From the NCBI RefSeq assembly GCF_946479715.1, contig NZ_CAMLHF010000091.1, forward strand, positions 1-21,264: 21,264 nt of DNA, written 5' to 3'. The position numbers and the translations under genes are program-made. The DNA comes from an uncultured Pedobacter sp. (GTDB lineage Bacteria; Bacteroidota; Bacteroidia; Sphingobacteriales; Sphingobacteriaceae). The notes under the pieces were generated by a model. It searched no databases. It had not been told where the DNA came from and was given only the letters and a program-made list of their open reading frames with translations. Shown piece after piece: positions 8,701 to 17,231 of this stretch. Positions within the stretch are counted from its first letter, which is position 1. Each line of letters starts with the position of its first letter.

Positions 8701-11700
8701 TGTACGATCTAAAATCATTAATAGCGGTTTTAAATGTAGCTCTTCCGTATCCATCCCTCAAGTTTTTGATCGTTACCGCCAGCGACTGCTCATTCTGTCT
8801 GGTATCACCACGATAATTGCTGAAATCACGTTCTCTTTCAATACCGGGAGGAACAACATACGGTATTGGAGTGCGTTTTCCGTTCTCTTCGATGTTCACC
8901 GTAGCTACTTCTATTGTCGAATTATCCGCTCCTATTGGCTGTAATACCGGATCAACGATTACCTGTGCAGGATCATTATTTGCATTGTACTGACGCCATT
9001 CCCCTCTTATCAATTGAATCTTTCCAAATCTTAACACAGTGGTATCGGCATAATTGGTCAGGAACATTCTAATGAAACGGATCGACTTAAAATCCTGGAT
9101 ATTTCCAACCTTTTGCTGGTATTGTGCCAACGGAATTCTGATCTGATACCAGGTAACAGGCTGTGTTTGTCCATTAGCTAGTTTAACCTGCGAGGTCACT
9201 TTGTCAGTCACAAAATTTTGTCCAACCATTAAATCTCCCGGACGCATAGATACTTTATACTGGAAATACTCGTCAGACTGGGTCATGTTATTATCTCTGT
9301 TGATGTCCTCCCCATCCGGTAAAGAAGTAGAAGCTGAATTCTCTACGCCAAAATCTTCCTGAGATTGTTCCGGGGTCTTAGAGTTTCCTTCAGTACCATT
9401 GTATCTCTGGTAGCGTTTTAAAATTCCCGCACCTGCCTGATCGAGCGCATTACTCCTGTAATAGGAATAATCATCTGATGATGGGTCATTTTCTAATTCA
9501 GCAGCAGCATCTGGATTTAACTGCCCCTTTATTTGATTAATAAGCGAGGCGAATTTGACACGTTCATCATTATTCGACAGCCCATCCAATCCTACATCCT
9601 GGCTTCTTCTGGCAGCCGGATCATTGTCAAATGCCTGAACTACCGGTTGCAGCTTAGGCACCCTGCCCCAATTGGTTTCATCAAATTTACTTGGATCTCC
9701 ATTTGCAGGCAAACCATTTTCTAATGATTTACGTCCGTCTTTCAGAATGTCTTCTGAAATATTTCCAACATTAAAATACAAATCTCCTCCGGCAGAATTT
9801 GGTTTATAAATATTTGGGTCCATAACCCATAATTCTATAAACTCTATATTCAGAGCCTCAAAATCATTGGTTTCAATTCTTCTGAATAAACCACCCCATC
9901 TTGATTTAGGATTATTTAACAAACCATTAGAACTAAATCCTGTTGGTGCATAATTATAAGGCCCTCTCACTGTCGGATAAAACGCGACATCTAAAGTTGG
10001 CAGGGTAATCGATTGACCGGTACTTGTTTCTTTAAAAGGGAAAACCTCTTGCTCTATAATTTCGCGCACATAATGATTAGACAATTCTGTACGGTTACTT
10101 CTTATGCTGGCAGGTAAATTACTTGCGTTTCTGTTGTAAAAAGTCGGATCAATATTATAAAATGCGATACGCGCCCTATTGTAGCCATATGCAAGGTCAT
10201 TAGTCAAATTTGATTCGGGGAAAAGCTGAGGGGTGCCCGACAACTGCCATGCTACAGCACTTTTAAGATCTATTATAGATCTCGATGCTTCAAAATCATC
10301 CAGGTAACTTACCCCACCTTTTTGGCCTCCAAAGTTAAGCGCATTCGGGTGACCAGGTAACAATTGCGCAAACTCTCCCGAAAATGTAATGCTCGAGGGA
10401 GCTTTAGTAGAAAGGAAAGGCAATTTATCAACCAGCTTGGTCAAAAATCTTGAAGGTGAACTATAATTAATATCCAGCCCCCATATGGTATTGGAAATCG
10501 GTTCCTCTCCAATGTTTACTTTTGGTGTTAAGGGCTTTTCTGAAAGGTTCATGATTGTACCTCCCAAATTCAGTTTATTATTTACTTTATAGTCTAGCCT
10601 TGCTCCAAATAAAGATCGTTGCTGCAGCCCAAAAAGTTCATTATTTTCTGTTGATATTCTTATCGGCTGACCTGATATTAAAATTCCTGTATTCAATATC
10701 TTCACCCTTCCTCCCTGGTAGTCTACCGTAAAATCTACTCCTTCCTGCAACGGAATTGTTCCGGCAAAAACCCTCACTGAGCCCTCCGGCACATTGATGG
10801 CATTTAAGCTAAACTCAGAGGCAATATCAGATTGGTAACTTCCTTTAATAATATACCTGTTCTGTTTGGTAAACAATTGCTGCGCAACAACCTTTGTCGA
10901 GTCATACAATGCAGTATAGGTATATTTATCAATAAAAGCTTGTTCGGTTGGTAAAAACTGGCTGGCCAGATCTCTTCCAAATGGCTCAACAAGCGGAAAA
11001 ATTATTCTGCCATTTAATGGATCTATAGTAATGTATCCATTTTTGGTGTTTGAAAGCACGTAGGCTGTATTTCCGTTTGTATTATTAATTGTATTGGTAT
11101 TGTTAAAAGCATTATTGTTCCCAAATGTGCTTGAAGCGTTCTGATTAGAATTTGAATTAAAAGGATTGTTCTCTGCCTCAAAATCAAAAATCCCATCTGG
11201 TTTTGCTTCATCCTGTTGATTTAAACGGTCCAAACCAGCTACCTGTATCCATAACTTATCTTTCAGTGGCCGCTTAAATTCATCCAGTTTCTCACCCTCT
11301 GTAATAACTGGCCGCTCAATACCTGTTTTCTCGTCTATTCTAAAGATATCCAGTTTAAAGTTCTGCTGACTGATCTGGTATCCGCCAATAGAATAAATAT
11401 TTTTCATCATCAGGCCCCATGTAGGCAGGTTAACTTTAGTTGTTTCATTCTTTAATAATTTTGCGAACAAAACTTTAGGGCTAGCCTGGTCAAATGGAAC
11501 ATCAGTAGTAAACTCACCCACCTGATATTCTACACCATTATAAGTATAGCGATACGCAACAGCAAGCACTTCGTCCGTATTCAGCGCATTATTTAAGGAA
11601 ATATAACCCAGTTTAGGATGAAATGTAAACTCTCTTTCAGTTAGTTTTCTGGCATAAGTGAGCTTTGCATAGTTATCTGTGCCTTTGCTTTGCTGAAAGA

Positions 11701-12925
11701 AAGAAATAACTGCATTGGAATTGGTTTGTCTCGCATCTGCCGGCAACCTATCTAATAAATTATTTGAATGTCGTGGAAACTGCGCATTCTTAAATGCCGA
11801 AGGAAGTACCGAAGTCCCTCCGGTCAGGGTAGCATTATATGGTTTATTCTCTCCCAAATCAATAAAGGCAAGAACATCTCTGGAATCCTGCGTGTTGCCC
11901 GCCTTATTGGTAACCCATACTTCTATTTTAGTAATGATAACGCCAGAAGTGATTGTCGGAGGATTAGATAAGGCCTTGTTGTAATTGTCCCTGAAATACT
12001 GGGCAAGGAAATAGTGTTTGTTTGCCTCATAATTATCTGCGCTAATCCTGTATTCATTCTGTTGCGCACCATTATTGATCTGTATTTCTCTCGACTGTGA
12101 TTTTTGCTGGGTAAAAACGGTATTTACGTTCAGTTTACCAAACTGCAATTGTGTTTTTATCCCAAATAGTGCCTGGGTCCCGCTAATTAAGGTCGTATTT
12201 AAAGGAAGGCTCACATTACCAGCCTCTATTTTCTTGATTATATCATCATCGCCACCAGTATAATCCAACTTAATCTGGTTCTCAAAATCAAATTGAGCTT
12301 CAGTGTTGTAGTTCATGTTAACTTTCAGCTTGGTACCGATATTACCAATAACATCCATCTGGATCCGCTGGTTAAAGTCAAAATTCCCTTGTACCCTCTG
12401 GCGTTCATTAAACAAGGGGTTTTCATTTCTGTTTATTCTACCCAAAAAAGTAAGTTCCGCTTCTCCTCGCGGTTGGATATTAATGGTGTTCCCGCCAAAA
12501 ATTTTCTCGAAGGCTTTACTATTGATACTTAAGCTTGGGATGATCCCCGTTCTTCTTACATCATTGATCTCCTCATTCGAAAGCGTTCTCCAATTTTCGC
12601 GCTTAATTTCACTACTTATTAACCGCTGATATTCGGCGATGGTTAAGTATTGAGGGGCAGCAATTAATTTGTCACCCACTAGCTGTCTTATAATATATCT
12701 TTTATTTACTGCATCATATTCAACTTCGCGCTTCACATTATCTGGCAAGGGCTTAAAGGAATTTGATAACGACCTGATACCCAGTCGCTGCTTTTCTTTT
12801 AAACCGAATAAATTTCTTGACGTATCACTGGCAGACCGCCCTACCACTACCTGAGAGACAGCATTTTTTCCCCAAAAGAGTGTAACCAAAAGGAGAGATA
12901 ATATTAGCGCTAATTTGTTTTTCAA
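5711..12925 (-). CDS. sprA: SprA/Sov, outer-membrane translocon of the type IX secretion system
   Basis: SprA is the very large beta-barrel through which T9SS cargo crosses the outer membrane; it was first found as a gliding-motility protein in Flavobacterium johnsoniae and as Sov in Porphyromonas gingivalis. The 2404-residue length is what is expected for a complete SprA. Residues 1-25 form a Sec signal peptide (hydrophobic core, cleavage likely after AVSQ). Recognisable family stretches include the PRGEAELTFLGRINRNENPL region near residue 150 and GPYNYAPTG to RRIETNDFEALNIEFIELW near 985-1030. Beta-strand-rich alternating sequence follows throughout the second half, and the protein ends in a strand typical of outer-membrane barrels (FGFSLRITLN). 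An Asn-rich tract lies at about 583-621. The start is TTG at 12925: the upstream ruvA stop is in the same frame five codons before, with no ATG between. It is the third gene of maeB-ruvA-sprA. No T9SS partner gene or cargo with a C-terminal sorting domain is in the window. Confidence 0.97.
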   Translation of the reverse strand: MKNKLALILSLLLVTLFWGKNAVSQVVVGRSASDTSRNLFGLKEKQRLGIRSLSNSFKPLPDNVKREVEYDAVNKRYIIRQLVGDKLIAAPQYLTIAEYQRLISSEIKRENWRTLSNEEINDVRRTGIIPSLSINSKAFEKIFGGNTINIQPRGEAELTFLGRINRNENPLFNERQRVQGNFDFNQRIQMDVIGNIGTKLKVNMNYNTEAQFDFENQIKLDYTGGDDDIIKKIEAGNVSLPLNTTLISGTQALFGIKTQLQFGKLNVNTVFTQQKSQSREIQINNGAQQNEYRISADNYEANKHYFLAQYFRDNYNKALSNPPTITSGVIITKIEVWVTNKAGNTQDSRDVLAFIDLGENKPYNATLTGGTSVLPSAFKNAQFPRHSNNLLDRLPADARQTNSNAVISFFQQSKGTDNYAKLTYARKLTEREFTFHPKLGYISLNNALNTDEVLAVAYRYTYNGVEYQVGEFTTDVPFDQASPKVLFAKLLKNETTKVNLPTWGLMMKNIYSIGGYQISQQNFKLDIFRIDEKTGIERPVITEGEKLDEFKRPLKDKLWIQVAGLDRLNQQDEAKPDGIFDFEAENNPFNSNSNQNASSTFGNNNAFNNTNTINNTNGNTAYVLSNTKNGYITIDPLNGRIIFPLVEPFGRDLASQFLPTEQAFIDKYTYTALYDSTKVVAQQLFTKQNRYIIKGSYQSDIASEFSLNAINVPEGSVRVFAGTIPLQEGVDFTVDYQGGRVKILNTGILISGQPIRISTENNELFGLQQRSLFGARLDYKVNNKLNLGGTIMNLSEKPLTPKVNIGEEPISNTIWGLDINYSSPSRFLTKLVDKLPFLSTKAPSSITFSGEFAQLLPGHPNALNFGGQKGGVSYLDDFEASRSIIDLKSAVAWQLSGTPQLFPESNLTNDLAYGYNRARIAFYNIDPTFYNRNASNLPASIRSNRTELSNHYVREIIEQEVFPFKETSTGQSITLPTLDVAFYPTVRGPYNYAPTGFSSNGLLNNPKSRWGGLFRRIETNDFEALNIEFIELWVMDPNIYKPNSAGGDLYFNVGNISEDILKDGRKSLENGLPANGDPSKFDETNWGRVPKLQPVVQAFDNDPAARRSQDVGLDGLSNNDERVKFASLINQIKGQLNPDAAAELENDPSSDDYSYYRSNALDQAGAGILKRYQRYNGTEGNSKTPEQSQEDFGVENSASTSLPDGEDINRDNNMTQSDEYFQYKVSMRPGDLMVGQNFVTDKVTSQVKLANGQTQPVTWYQIRIPLAQYQQKVGNIQDFKSIRFIRMFLTNYADTTVLRFGKIQLIRGEWRQYNANNDPAQVIVDPVLQPIGADNSTIEVATVNIEENGKRTPIPYVVPPGIERERDFSNYRGDTRQNEQSLAVTIKNLRDGYGRATFKTAINDFRSYKHLEMYIHLEALGSNVLNNNDLSAFLRIGTDNQDNYYEYSQPLRVTNPGTSDPYAIWPDQNKLDIELEIFQKAKIARNKAMLNGQPWPVNIPYEFIENGKTITIKGQPDMSKVRVYMLGVKNPLRNPANPGEDDGLDKNAVIWFNELRLTQFDERGGWAATARMNAQLADFADVNISGSKSTIGFGSLEKRVSERNRADNVFFDISSSMELGKFLPNKSGVKIPMFISYSSQISTPQYDPRTPDIELKTALQGATKAEKKEILNYAQDYTTRNSISFTNVRKERTDLDKKPQLWDIENLNASYAYTKFAHRDFINQNNIQQTYRASLAYNYAGQSKSYEPLAKIIKSNTLALLKEINFSLLPNSINFRIDLDRYYSENSLRNNDPNNAIPINTTFNKNFLVTRVYGISWNFTRSLTLDFDATNYSIIDEPEGRIDGLKRDTLWQNLKRLGRTTDYSHNLNVTYNLPINKIPGMDWLNVTTRYGTSFNWQTEPLSTLRNPLIDLGNTIQNSRIIQINPNLNLASLYNKFGFVRKAGTGTTDKQSGTGFFVGLLTGIKNIVGAYTQTRGIFMPGYLPKTNYFGIDDVTGAPGLGFVFGSQRDIRSMAVNNGWLTTDTLQTQLYVNTLREDLSFTSLIEPIRDLTITLTANKNRTSNFSTNYRYDNDSRAFEDLSPYTTGDYSISFISLRTSFSEKSGSTVSKLFNQFMANRSVISQRLGAQNPNSRGIVGGYADGYDKNAQDVVVSAFLAAYSGRSASSVNLNSLPSIPLPNWRLNYRGLTRIAFLADRFNSIDIRHSYRSIYSVNSFNSLLRYQESNGSVISREDVDGGNFLPKFQYSQVTIAEQFAPLIGVDTRLKNNMTANFEYGRSRLLGLSLANSQLAQLTENNMVFGLGYRTNKFRFPFGLFKGLKTDNNMDFKLDVALRDNKTVIYRADITEAEVSSGAQNITFRPSIDYVLNQRFNVRVFYDSNVTKPYTSQTFNTSFSNFGFSLRITLN

Positions 12926-12937
12926 GAGTAAAAAAAG

Positions 12938-13522
12938 TTATAAATTTTTTAGGGCTAGCTTAATCATTTGTTCTACTGATAGATCCTGACCACCCACCTT
13001 CACCGCGTTATCAATTGCCTTTTCAGATGCAGGTTTAGCAAACCCAAGCATCATTAAAGCTGATAAAGCTTCTTCCTTTACAGTATTGTTTAAAGGGGCC
13101 GCAATTAACGACCCCGTTCCTTCTTTCTTTAATTTATCCTGCAACTCAAGCACAAGTCTTTGTGCAGACTTCACACCTATCCCCTTAATACGTTGTATAA
13201 GCGGAAGGTCGCCGCTAATAATAGCAGACTGAATTTCATTAGGGGTAATAGATGAAAGCATCATTCTTCCTGTATTGGGTCCTATACCAGATACCGAAAT
13301 CAGGTGCAGGAATAACCTTCTTTCACCTTCATCAGCAAAACCATACAAAGTATGGGCATCTTCTTTAATATGAAGCCATGTATAGATTTTACATCGCTCC
13401 GCATCAGCAAGACTGCTGTATGTATTTAGAGATATATTAATATGGTAGCCTACGCCACCGGCTTCCAATACTATATACGCGGGGCATTTAAAGGTTAACT
13501 TACCATCAATATATGCAAACAT
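12938..13522 (-). CDS. ruvA: Holliday junction branch migration protein RuvA
   Basis: RuvA binds four-way DNA junctions as a tetramer and loads the RuvB motor for branch migration in recombinational repair. The 194 residues give the three expected domains: an N-terminal OB fold (1-63, beginning MFAYIDGKL), a middle domain with two helix-hairpin-helix motifs (SGIGPNTG at 78-85 and KGIGVKSAQR at 113-122), and a C-terminal three-helix domain (about 148-194) that contacts RuvB. A flexible linker at about 134-147 precedes it. The ATG at 13522 is 3 bp after the maeB stop codon, and the stop codon is 12 bp before the sprA start, so it is the middle gene of a tight operon. Neither ruvB nor ruvC is nearby. 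Confidence 0.97.
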   Translation of the reverse strand: MFAYIDGKLTFKCPAYIVLEAGGVGYHINISLNTYSSLADAERCKIYTWLHIKEDAHTLYGFADEGERRLFLHLISVSGIGPNTGRMMLSSITPNEIQSAIISGDLPLIQRIKGIGVKSAQRLVLELQDKLKKEGTGSLIAAPLNNTVKEEALSALMMLGFAKPASEKAIDNAVKVGGQDLSVEQMIKLALKNL

Positions 13523-13525
13523 ATT

Positions 13526-15838
13526 TTATCTTTTTGAAATTCTTTTTAATAGACCTTTTTTCGGATTTGCTTCTTGTTCTTTAGCCTGTACATCTAAAAC
13601 TGCAATGGTTACCATGTTTACAATTTCTCTTACTGAACTGCCAAGCTGCACAATATGTACTGGTTTTTTCAGACCCAGCAAGATCGGGCCAACGGCCTCT
13701 GCCTCTCCGAGTTCCTGTAATAATTTATAAGCAATATTACCAGATTCCAGATTAGGGAAAACCAGTGTATTGGCTGGGGCGCCAATCAATCTGCTAAAAG
13801 GGAAATTATCTTTTAACATCTCATTATTAATGGCAAAGTTACCCTGCATCTCACCGTCCACCATAATGTGCGGATATTTCTCGTGTAGTATCTTTACAGC
13901 TTTCCTAACCTTTTCCGGTACAATACCTTCATTAGACCCAAAGTTAGAATATGAAAGTAATGCCACCCTTGGCTGTATGTTAAATTTACTTACAGATCTT
14001 TCTAAAAGCAAGGTTAAATCTACTAATTCTTCTGCAGTAGGATCAACGTTAACAGTCGTATCTCCGAAAAATACAGGACCCTTCTTGGTCATCATCATGT
14101 ACATTCCTGCAACACGGTTTACACCTTCTTCAGTACCGATAACCTGCAAAGCCGGTTTAATTGTCGACACATAATTCTTAGTCAAACCAGAAATCATTGC
14201 ATCAGCTTCTCCAAACTCAACCATAGAAGCACCAAAATAATTCCTGTCACGCAGAAATTTGGTAGCCTCAATTAAAGTCACCCCTCTTCTTTGTCTCTTC
14301 TCATATAATGAGTTCGCATACTTAGCCATTCGTTCCTGCTCTTCAAAAGGGTCAATAATTGTAACGCCCTCTAATTCCAGCGCATTTTCCTCAATTATCT
14401 TCTTAATAATTTCCTTGTTTCCAAGCAGAATAGGGATAGCTATATTCTCATCCTTTACAATTTGAGCAGCCTTTAATATTTTGTAGTTATCAGCTTCAGC
14501 AAACACAACGCGCTTAGGATCAGATTTAGCCTTATTCGTAATCGCACGCATAATCGCATCATCGCCACCCAATCGGTGTTTCAATTCCTCCATATAAGCA
14601 TCCCAATCGGTGATCACCTTACGCGCAACACCAGATTCAATTGCTGCTTTGGCAACAGCAGTCGATACATTCGTCATTAAACGAAGATCCATTGGTTTTG
14701 GAATAATATAATCTTTACCAAACTTAATGTTGGTTTCATTGTAAGCCATATTCACCGCCTCAGGTACTGGTTTTTTAGCCAGCTCAGCAATTGCCCTTAC
14801 CGCAGCGATCTTCATTGGCTCGTTAATGGCAGTGGCCCTCACGTCGAGCGCACCTCTAAAAATGTATGGAAATCCCAAAACGTTGTTCACCTGATTAGGG
14901 TAGTCGGAACGACCGGTGGCCATAATAATATCCTTGCGGGAATTAAGAGCCAGCTCATAGGCAATTTCCGGGTCGGGATTTGCCATAGCAAACACGATAG
15001 GATTTTTTGCCATTGATTTCAGCATATCTTCTGTTACACAATTAGCAGATGATAAGCCAATGAACACATCACTATCCTTCATTGCCTCTGCCAGTGTATC
15101 TAAATTTCTGGAAGTTGCAAATTCAGCTTTAATTGCGTCAAGGTTCTCACGTTTATCCCGGATCACGCCAGAGCGGTCACACATCACAATATTTTCTTTT
15201 TTGGCACCTAAAGAAACATATAAGCGTGAGCAGGAAATAGCGGCAGCACCTGCCCCATTCACTACTATCTTAACCTTATCCATTTTCTTTTTCTGCAGCT
15301 CACAGGCATTTAGCAATGCCGCCGCTGAAATGATGGCGGTACCATGTTGATCATCGTGCATTACAGGAATCTTCATTTCTTCCTTTAAACGACGCTCTAT
15401 TTCGAAGCACTCAGGTGCCTTTATATCTTCTAAATTTATCCCTCCAAAAGTAGGCTCAAGAGCTTTCACAATCTTAACAAAATCATCCACATTTGTGGTG
15501 TCCAGTTCAAGATCAAAAACATCAATGTCAGCAAATATTTTAAAAAGGAGACCCTTTCCTTCCATTACAGGTTTTCCTGCTTCCGGTCCAATATTACCTA
15601 AGCCTAATACAGCAGTACCATTACTAATTACAGCCACTAAATTCCCCTTAGCTGTATATTTATAAACGTCTTCAGTATTCTCAGCAATCTTTAAACATGG
15701 CTCTGCAACCCCAGGTGAATAGGCAAGCGCCAGGTCTCTTTGAGAGTTTGTTGGTTTTGTTGGGATAACCTGAATCTTCCCAGGTCGCCCCTGCGAATGG
15801 TAATCTAAAGCATCCTGCTTCCTGTTTATTTTAGTCAT
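13526..15838 (-). CDS. maeB: NADP-type malic enzyme with C-terminal phosphotransacetylase-like domain
   Basis: The enzyme oxidatively decarboxylates malate to pyruvate, supplying NADPH. The malic N-terminal domain (about 17-155) has [11 protein letters not shown] with the catalytic Tyr40, [20 protein letters not shown], and a metal-binding NLEDIK (E137, D138) with HDDQHGTA (D162, D163). The Rossmann domain has VNGAGAAA at 193-200. Residues about 440-755 are a PTA_PTB domain, including GEMQGNFAI and [10 protein letters not shown]; the 770-residue length is normal for MaeB-type fusions. In this domain the residues that act in true phosphotransacetylases are replaced: Ser-Arg by Q731-L732 and the catalytic Asp by E738. 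It is therefore probably regulatory, as reported for acetyl-CoA-responsive MaeB. NADP preference is inferred from the family. First gene of maeB-ruvA-sprA. Confidence 0.95.
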   Translation of the reverse strand: MTKINRKQDALDYHSQGRPGKIQVIPTKPTNSQRDLALAYSPGVAEPCLKIAENTEDVYKYTAKGNLVAVISNGTAVLGLGNIGPEAGKPVMEGKGLLFKIFADIDVFDLELDTTNVDDFVKIVKALEPTFGGINLEDIKAPECFEIERRLKEEMKIPVMHDDQHGTAIISAAALLNACELQKKKMDKVKIVVNGAGAAAISCSRLYVSLGAKKENIVMCDRSGVIRDKRENLDAIKAEFATSRNLDTLAEAMKDSDVFIGLSSANCVTEDMLKSMAKNPIVFAMANPDPEIAYELALNSRKDIIMATGRSDYPNQVNNVLGFPYIFRGALDVRATAINEPMKIAAVRAIAELAKKPVPEAVNMAYNETNIKFGKDYIIPKPMDLRLMTNVSTAVAKAAIESGVARKVITDWDAYMEELKHRLGGDDAIMRAITNKAKSDPKRVVFAEADNYKILKAAQIVKDENIAIPILLGNKEIIKKIIEENALELEGVTIIDPFEEQERMAKYANSLYEKRQRRGVTLIEATKFLRDRNYFGASMVEFGEADAMISGLTKNYVSTIKPALQVIGTEEGVNRVAGMYMMMTKKGPVFFGDTTVNVDPTAEELVDLTLLLERSVSKFNIQPRVALLSYSNFGSNEGIVPEKVRKAVKILHEKYPHIMVDGEMQGNFAINNEMLKDNFPFSRLIGAPANTLVFPNLESGNIAYKLLQELGEAEAVGPILLGLKKPVHIVQLGSSVREIVNMVTIAVLDVQAKEQEANPKKGLLKRISKR

Positions 15839-15860
15839 AAAATTGTCAATTGTAAAGGGT

Positions 15861-15868
15861 CAAAGTTA
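15861..15868 (-). promoter_or_regulatory. -7 box of the maeB-ruvA-sprA promoter (candidate)
   Basis: On the minus strand TAACTTTG is an exact TAnnTTTG match 22 bp before the maeB ATG, which would give a leader of about 15 bases. About 20 bp further upstream there is only a T-rich tract, not a clear TTTG, so the -33 element is weak. It lies just after the terminator of the preceding operon, where a promoter is needed. Confidence 0.55.
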
Positions 15869-15893
15869 CAATTCTTTTATTAGGGCTTAAAAT

Positions 15894-15936
15894 AAAAAAA
15901 AGGCAATTAAATTACGGATTTCGCGTGTTTAAATGC
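15894..15936 (-). terminator. Rho-independent terminator after mltD
   Basis: On the minus strand GCATTTAAA pairs with TTTAATTGC (eight of nine bases). An inner ACG/CGT helix closes a seven-base loop. One C and then eight T follow. The hairpin begins 42 bp after the MltD-like stop codon and precedes the maeB promoter box, so it should separate the two operons. Confidence 0.65.
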
Positions 15937-15977
15937 AATTATGAACAAAATGAACAGGAAAATAAACAAACTGAACG

Positions 15978-17195
15978 CTAGCTTTTCAGGCGACTTGGGG
16001 TGTCATCATTGTTATGTGTACTATACACTTTTATTTTCTGTCCCGGAACAATTGTTAAACTTCTCAACTTATTCCAGACTTTAAGATCCTGAACCTCAAC
16101 ATGATATTTATTGGCAATCGCCCCTAAATTTTGTCCGGGTTTCACCTTGTGGTAAAAGAAGACTGGTTTTGATTTTACATTCCTTACAGGTCGCCGCTCC
16201 TCATTTGACGCCAACACCATTTTCATGTTGGTTTCTGTTTCAGGATTCAGCACCTCGTAGATTCTGGCAAAGTTGGCCAGGCTAACTTTTGGGACAATCA
16301 CACGCTTCGGCATCGATTCTGTTCCGTTAACGATCTTCTTCTTATAAGAAGGATTTAACGTGCAAAGTTCTTCTTCATCCATATTCAAAGCGTTAGCTAA
16401 AGTAGGGATAGAAATAAAACGATTAACCTGAATAGTATCTGTAATCTTGATATAAGATGGCCGTTGTGAACTAATATGGTGTTTGTCGGAACACTTCATT
16501 ACGTACACTGCAGCAATAAACGCAGGCACATAATTTCTTGTTTCGGTTGGTAAAAATCTTCTAAGTTCCCAGAAATCACTGGAGTTGGCTTTTTGCATTG
16601 CCCGCTTCACATTTCCCATTCCACAATTGTAGGCGGCAATTGCCAGAAGCCAGTCACCCAACTCCTCATAAGCATCTCTAAAATAGGCTGCAGCAGCATA
16701 ACTTGCTTGTATTGGATCCTTTCGGTCGTCAACAAAATTATCCATATTTAAGCCATACTCTCTGGCAGTGCCAAACATGAATTGCCATAATCCGGTAGCA
16801 CCAACCCGGGAAACTGCATGTGGGTTCATAGATGATTCTATGATTGGCAGGTATTTAATCTCCTCCGGGATATTAAGGCTCTTAAGTGCTCTTTCAAAAA
16901 TCGGGAAATAATAGTCAGACATGCCCAGCATCCTGCCCATCATTTCTTTTCTTCCACTATAAATGTCTATGTACTTTTGTACATATTCATTGTAAGTAAG
17001 CGGAACGGTCTTCTCAATAGAATCTAATCTGTTCTTGTAGTTGTAATTATAGTTATTAAACAGGGGCGTTTCATCAACCTCAGGTACTGAAGTTGTGTCG
17101 TTCAAAATTAAGCCATGTTGTTGGGCCGATGCTGAAAAGCTAATTAATGCTAAAATGCAATAGGATACGAAGTGTACTTTTATTTTCATAGGCAT
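15978..17195 (-). CDS. MltD-like lytic transglycosylase (SLT domain plus LysM)
   Basis: A periplasmic or envelope-bound muramidase that cleaves peptidoglycan glycan strands non-hydrolytically. A Sec signal peptide spans about residues 1-25, ending in FSASAQQ, with no lipobox and no twin-arginine motif. The SLT domain covers about 105-235: catalytic Glu120 in LPIIESSMNPHAVSR, then GATGLWQFM (132-140), the RKDP segment, AAAAYFRDA and LAIAAYNCGMGNVKRA (184-199). A single LysM domain (about 348-391, FYHKVKPGQNLGAIANKYHV) should bind glycan; residues 250-305 may hold a degenerate second LysM-like unit. Start is ATG at 17195; ATG two codons later (17189) is equally plausible. It lies 36 bp after gatA and is the last gene before the terminator. 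Confidence 0.93.
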   Translation of the reverse strand: MPMKIKVHFVSYCILALISFSASAQQHGLILNDTTSVPEVDETPLFNNYNYNYKNRLDSIEKTVPLTYNEYVQKYIDIYSGRKEMMGRMLGMSDYYFPIFERALKSLNIPEEIKYLPIIESSMNPHAVSRVGATGLWQFMFGTAREYGLNMDNFVDDRKDPIQASYAAAAYFRDAYEELGDWLLAIAAYNCGMGNVKRAMQKANSSDFWELRRFLPTETRNYVPAFIAAVYVMKCSDKHHISSQRPSYIKITDTIQVNRFISIPTLANALNMDEEELCTLNPSYKKKIVNGTESMPKRVIVPKVSLANFARIYEVLNPETETNMKMVLASNEERRPVRNVKSKPVFFYHKVKPGQNLGAIANKYHVEVQDLKVWNKLRSLTIVPGQKIKVYSTHNNDDTPSRLKS

Positions 17196-17231
17196 TTCAT
17201 TCTGCTTCCAAGGCTTTCTAAAAAAACCTCC

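Noticed and set aside
15978..17195. MltD-like protein as a Tat substrate, suggested by the neighbouring tat genes
   Set aside because: The signal peptide has no twin arginine and looks like an ordinary Sec signal.
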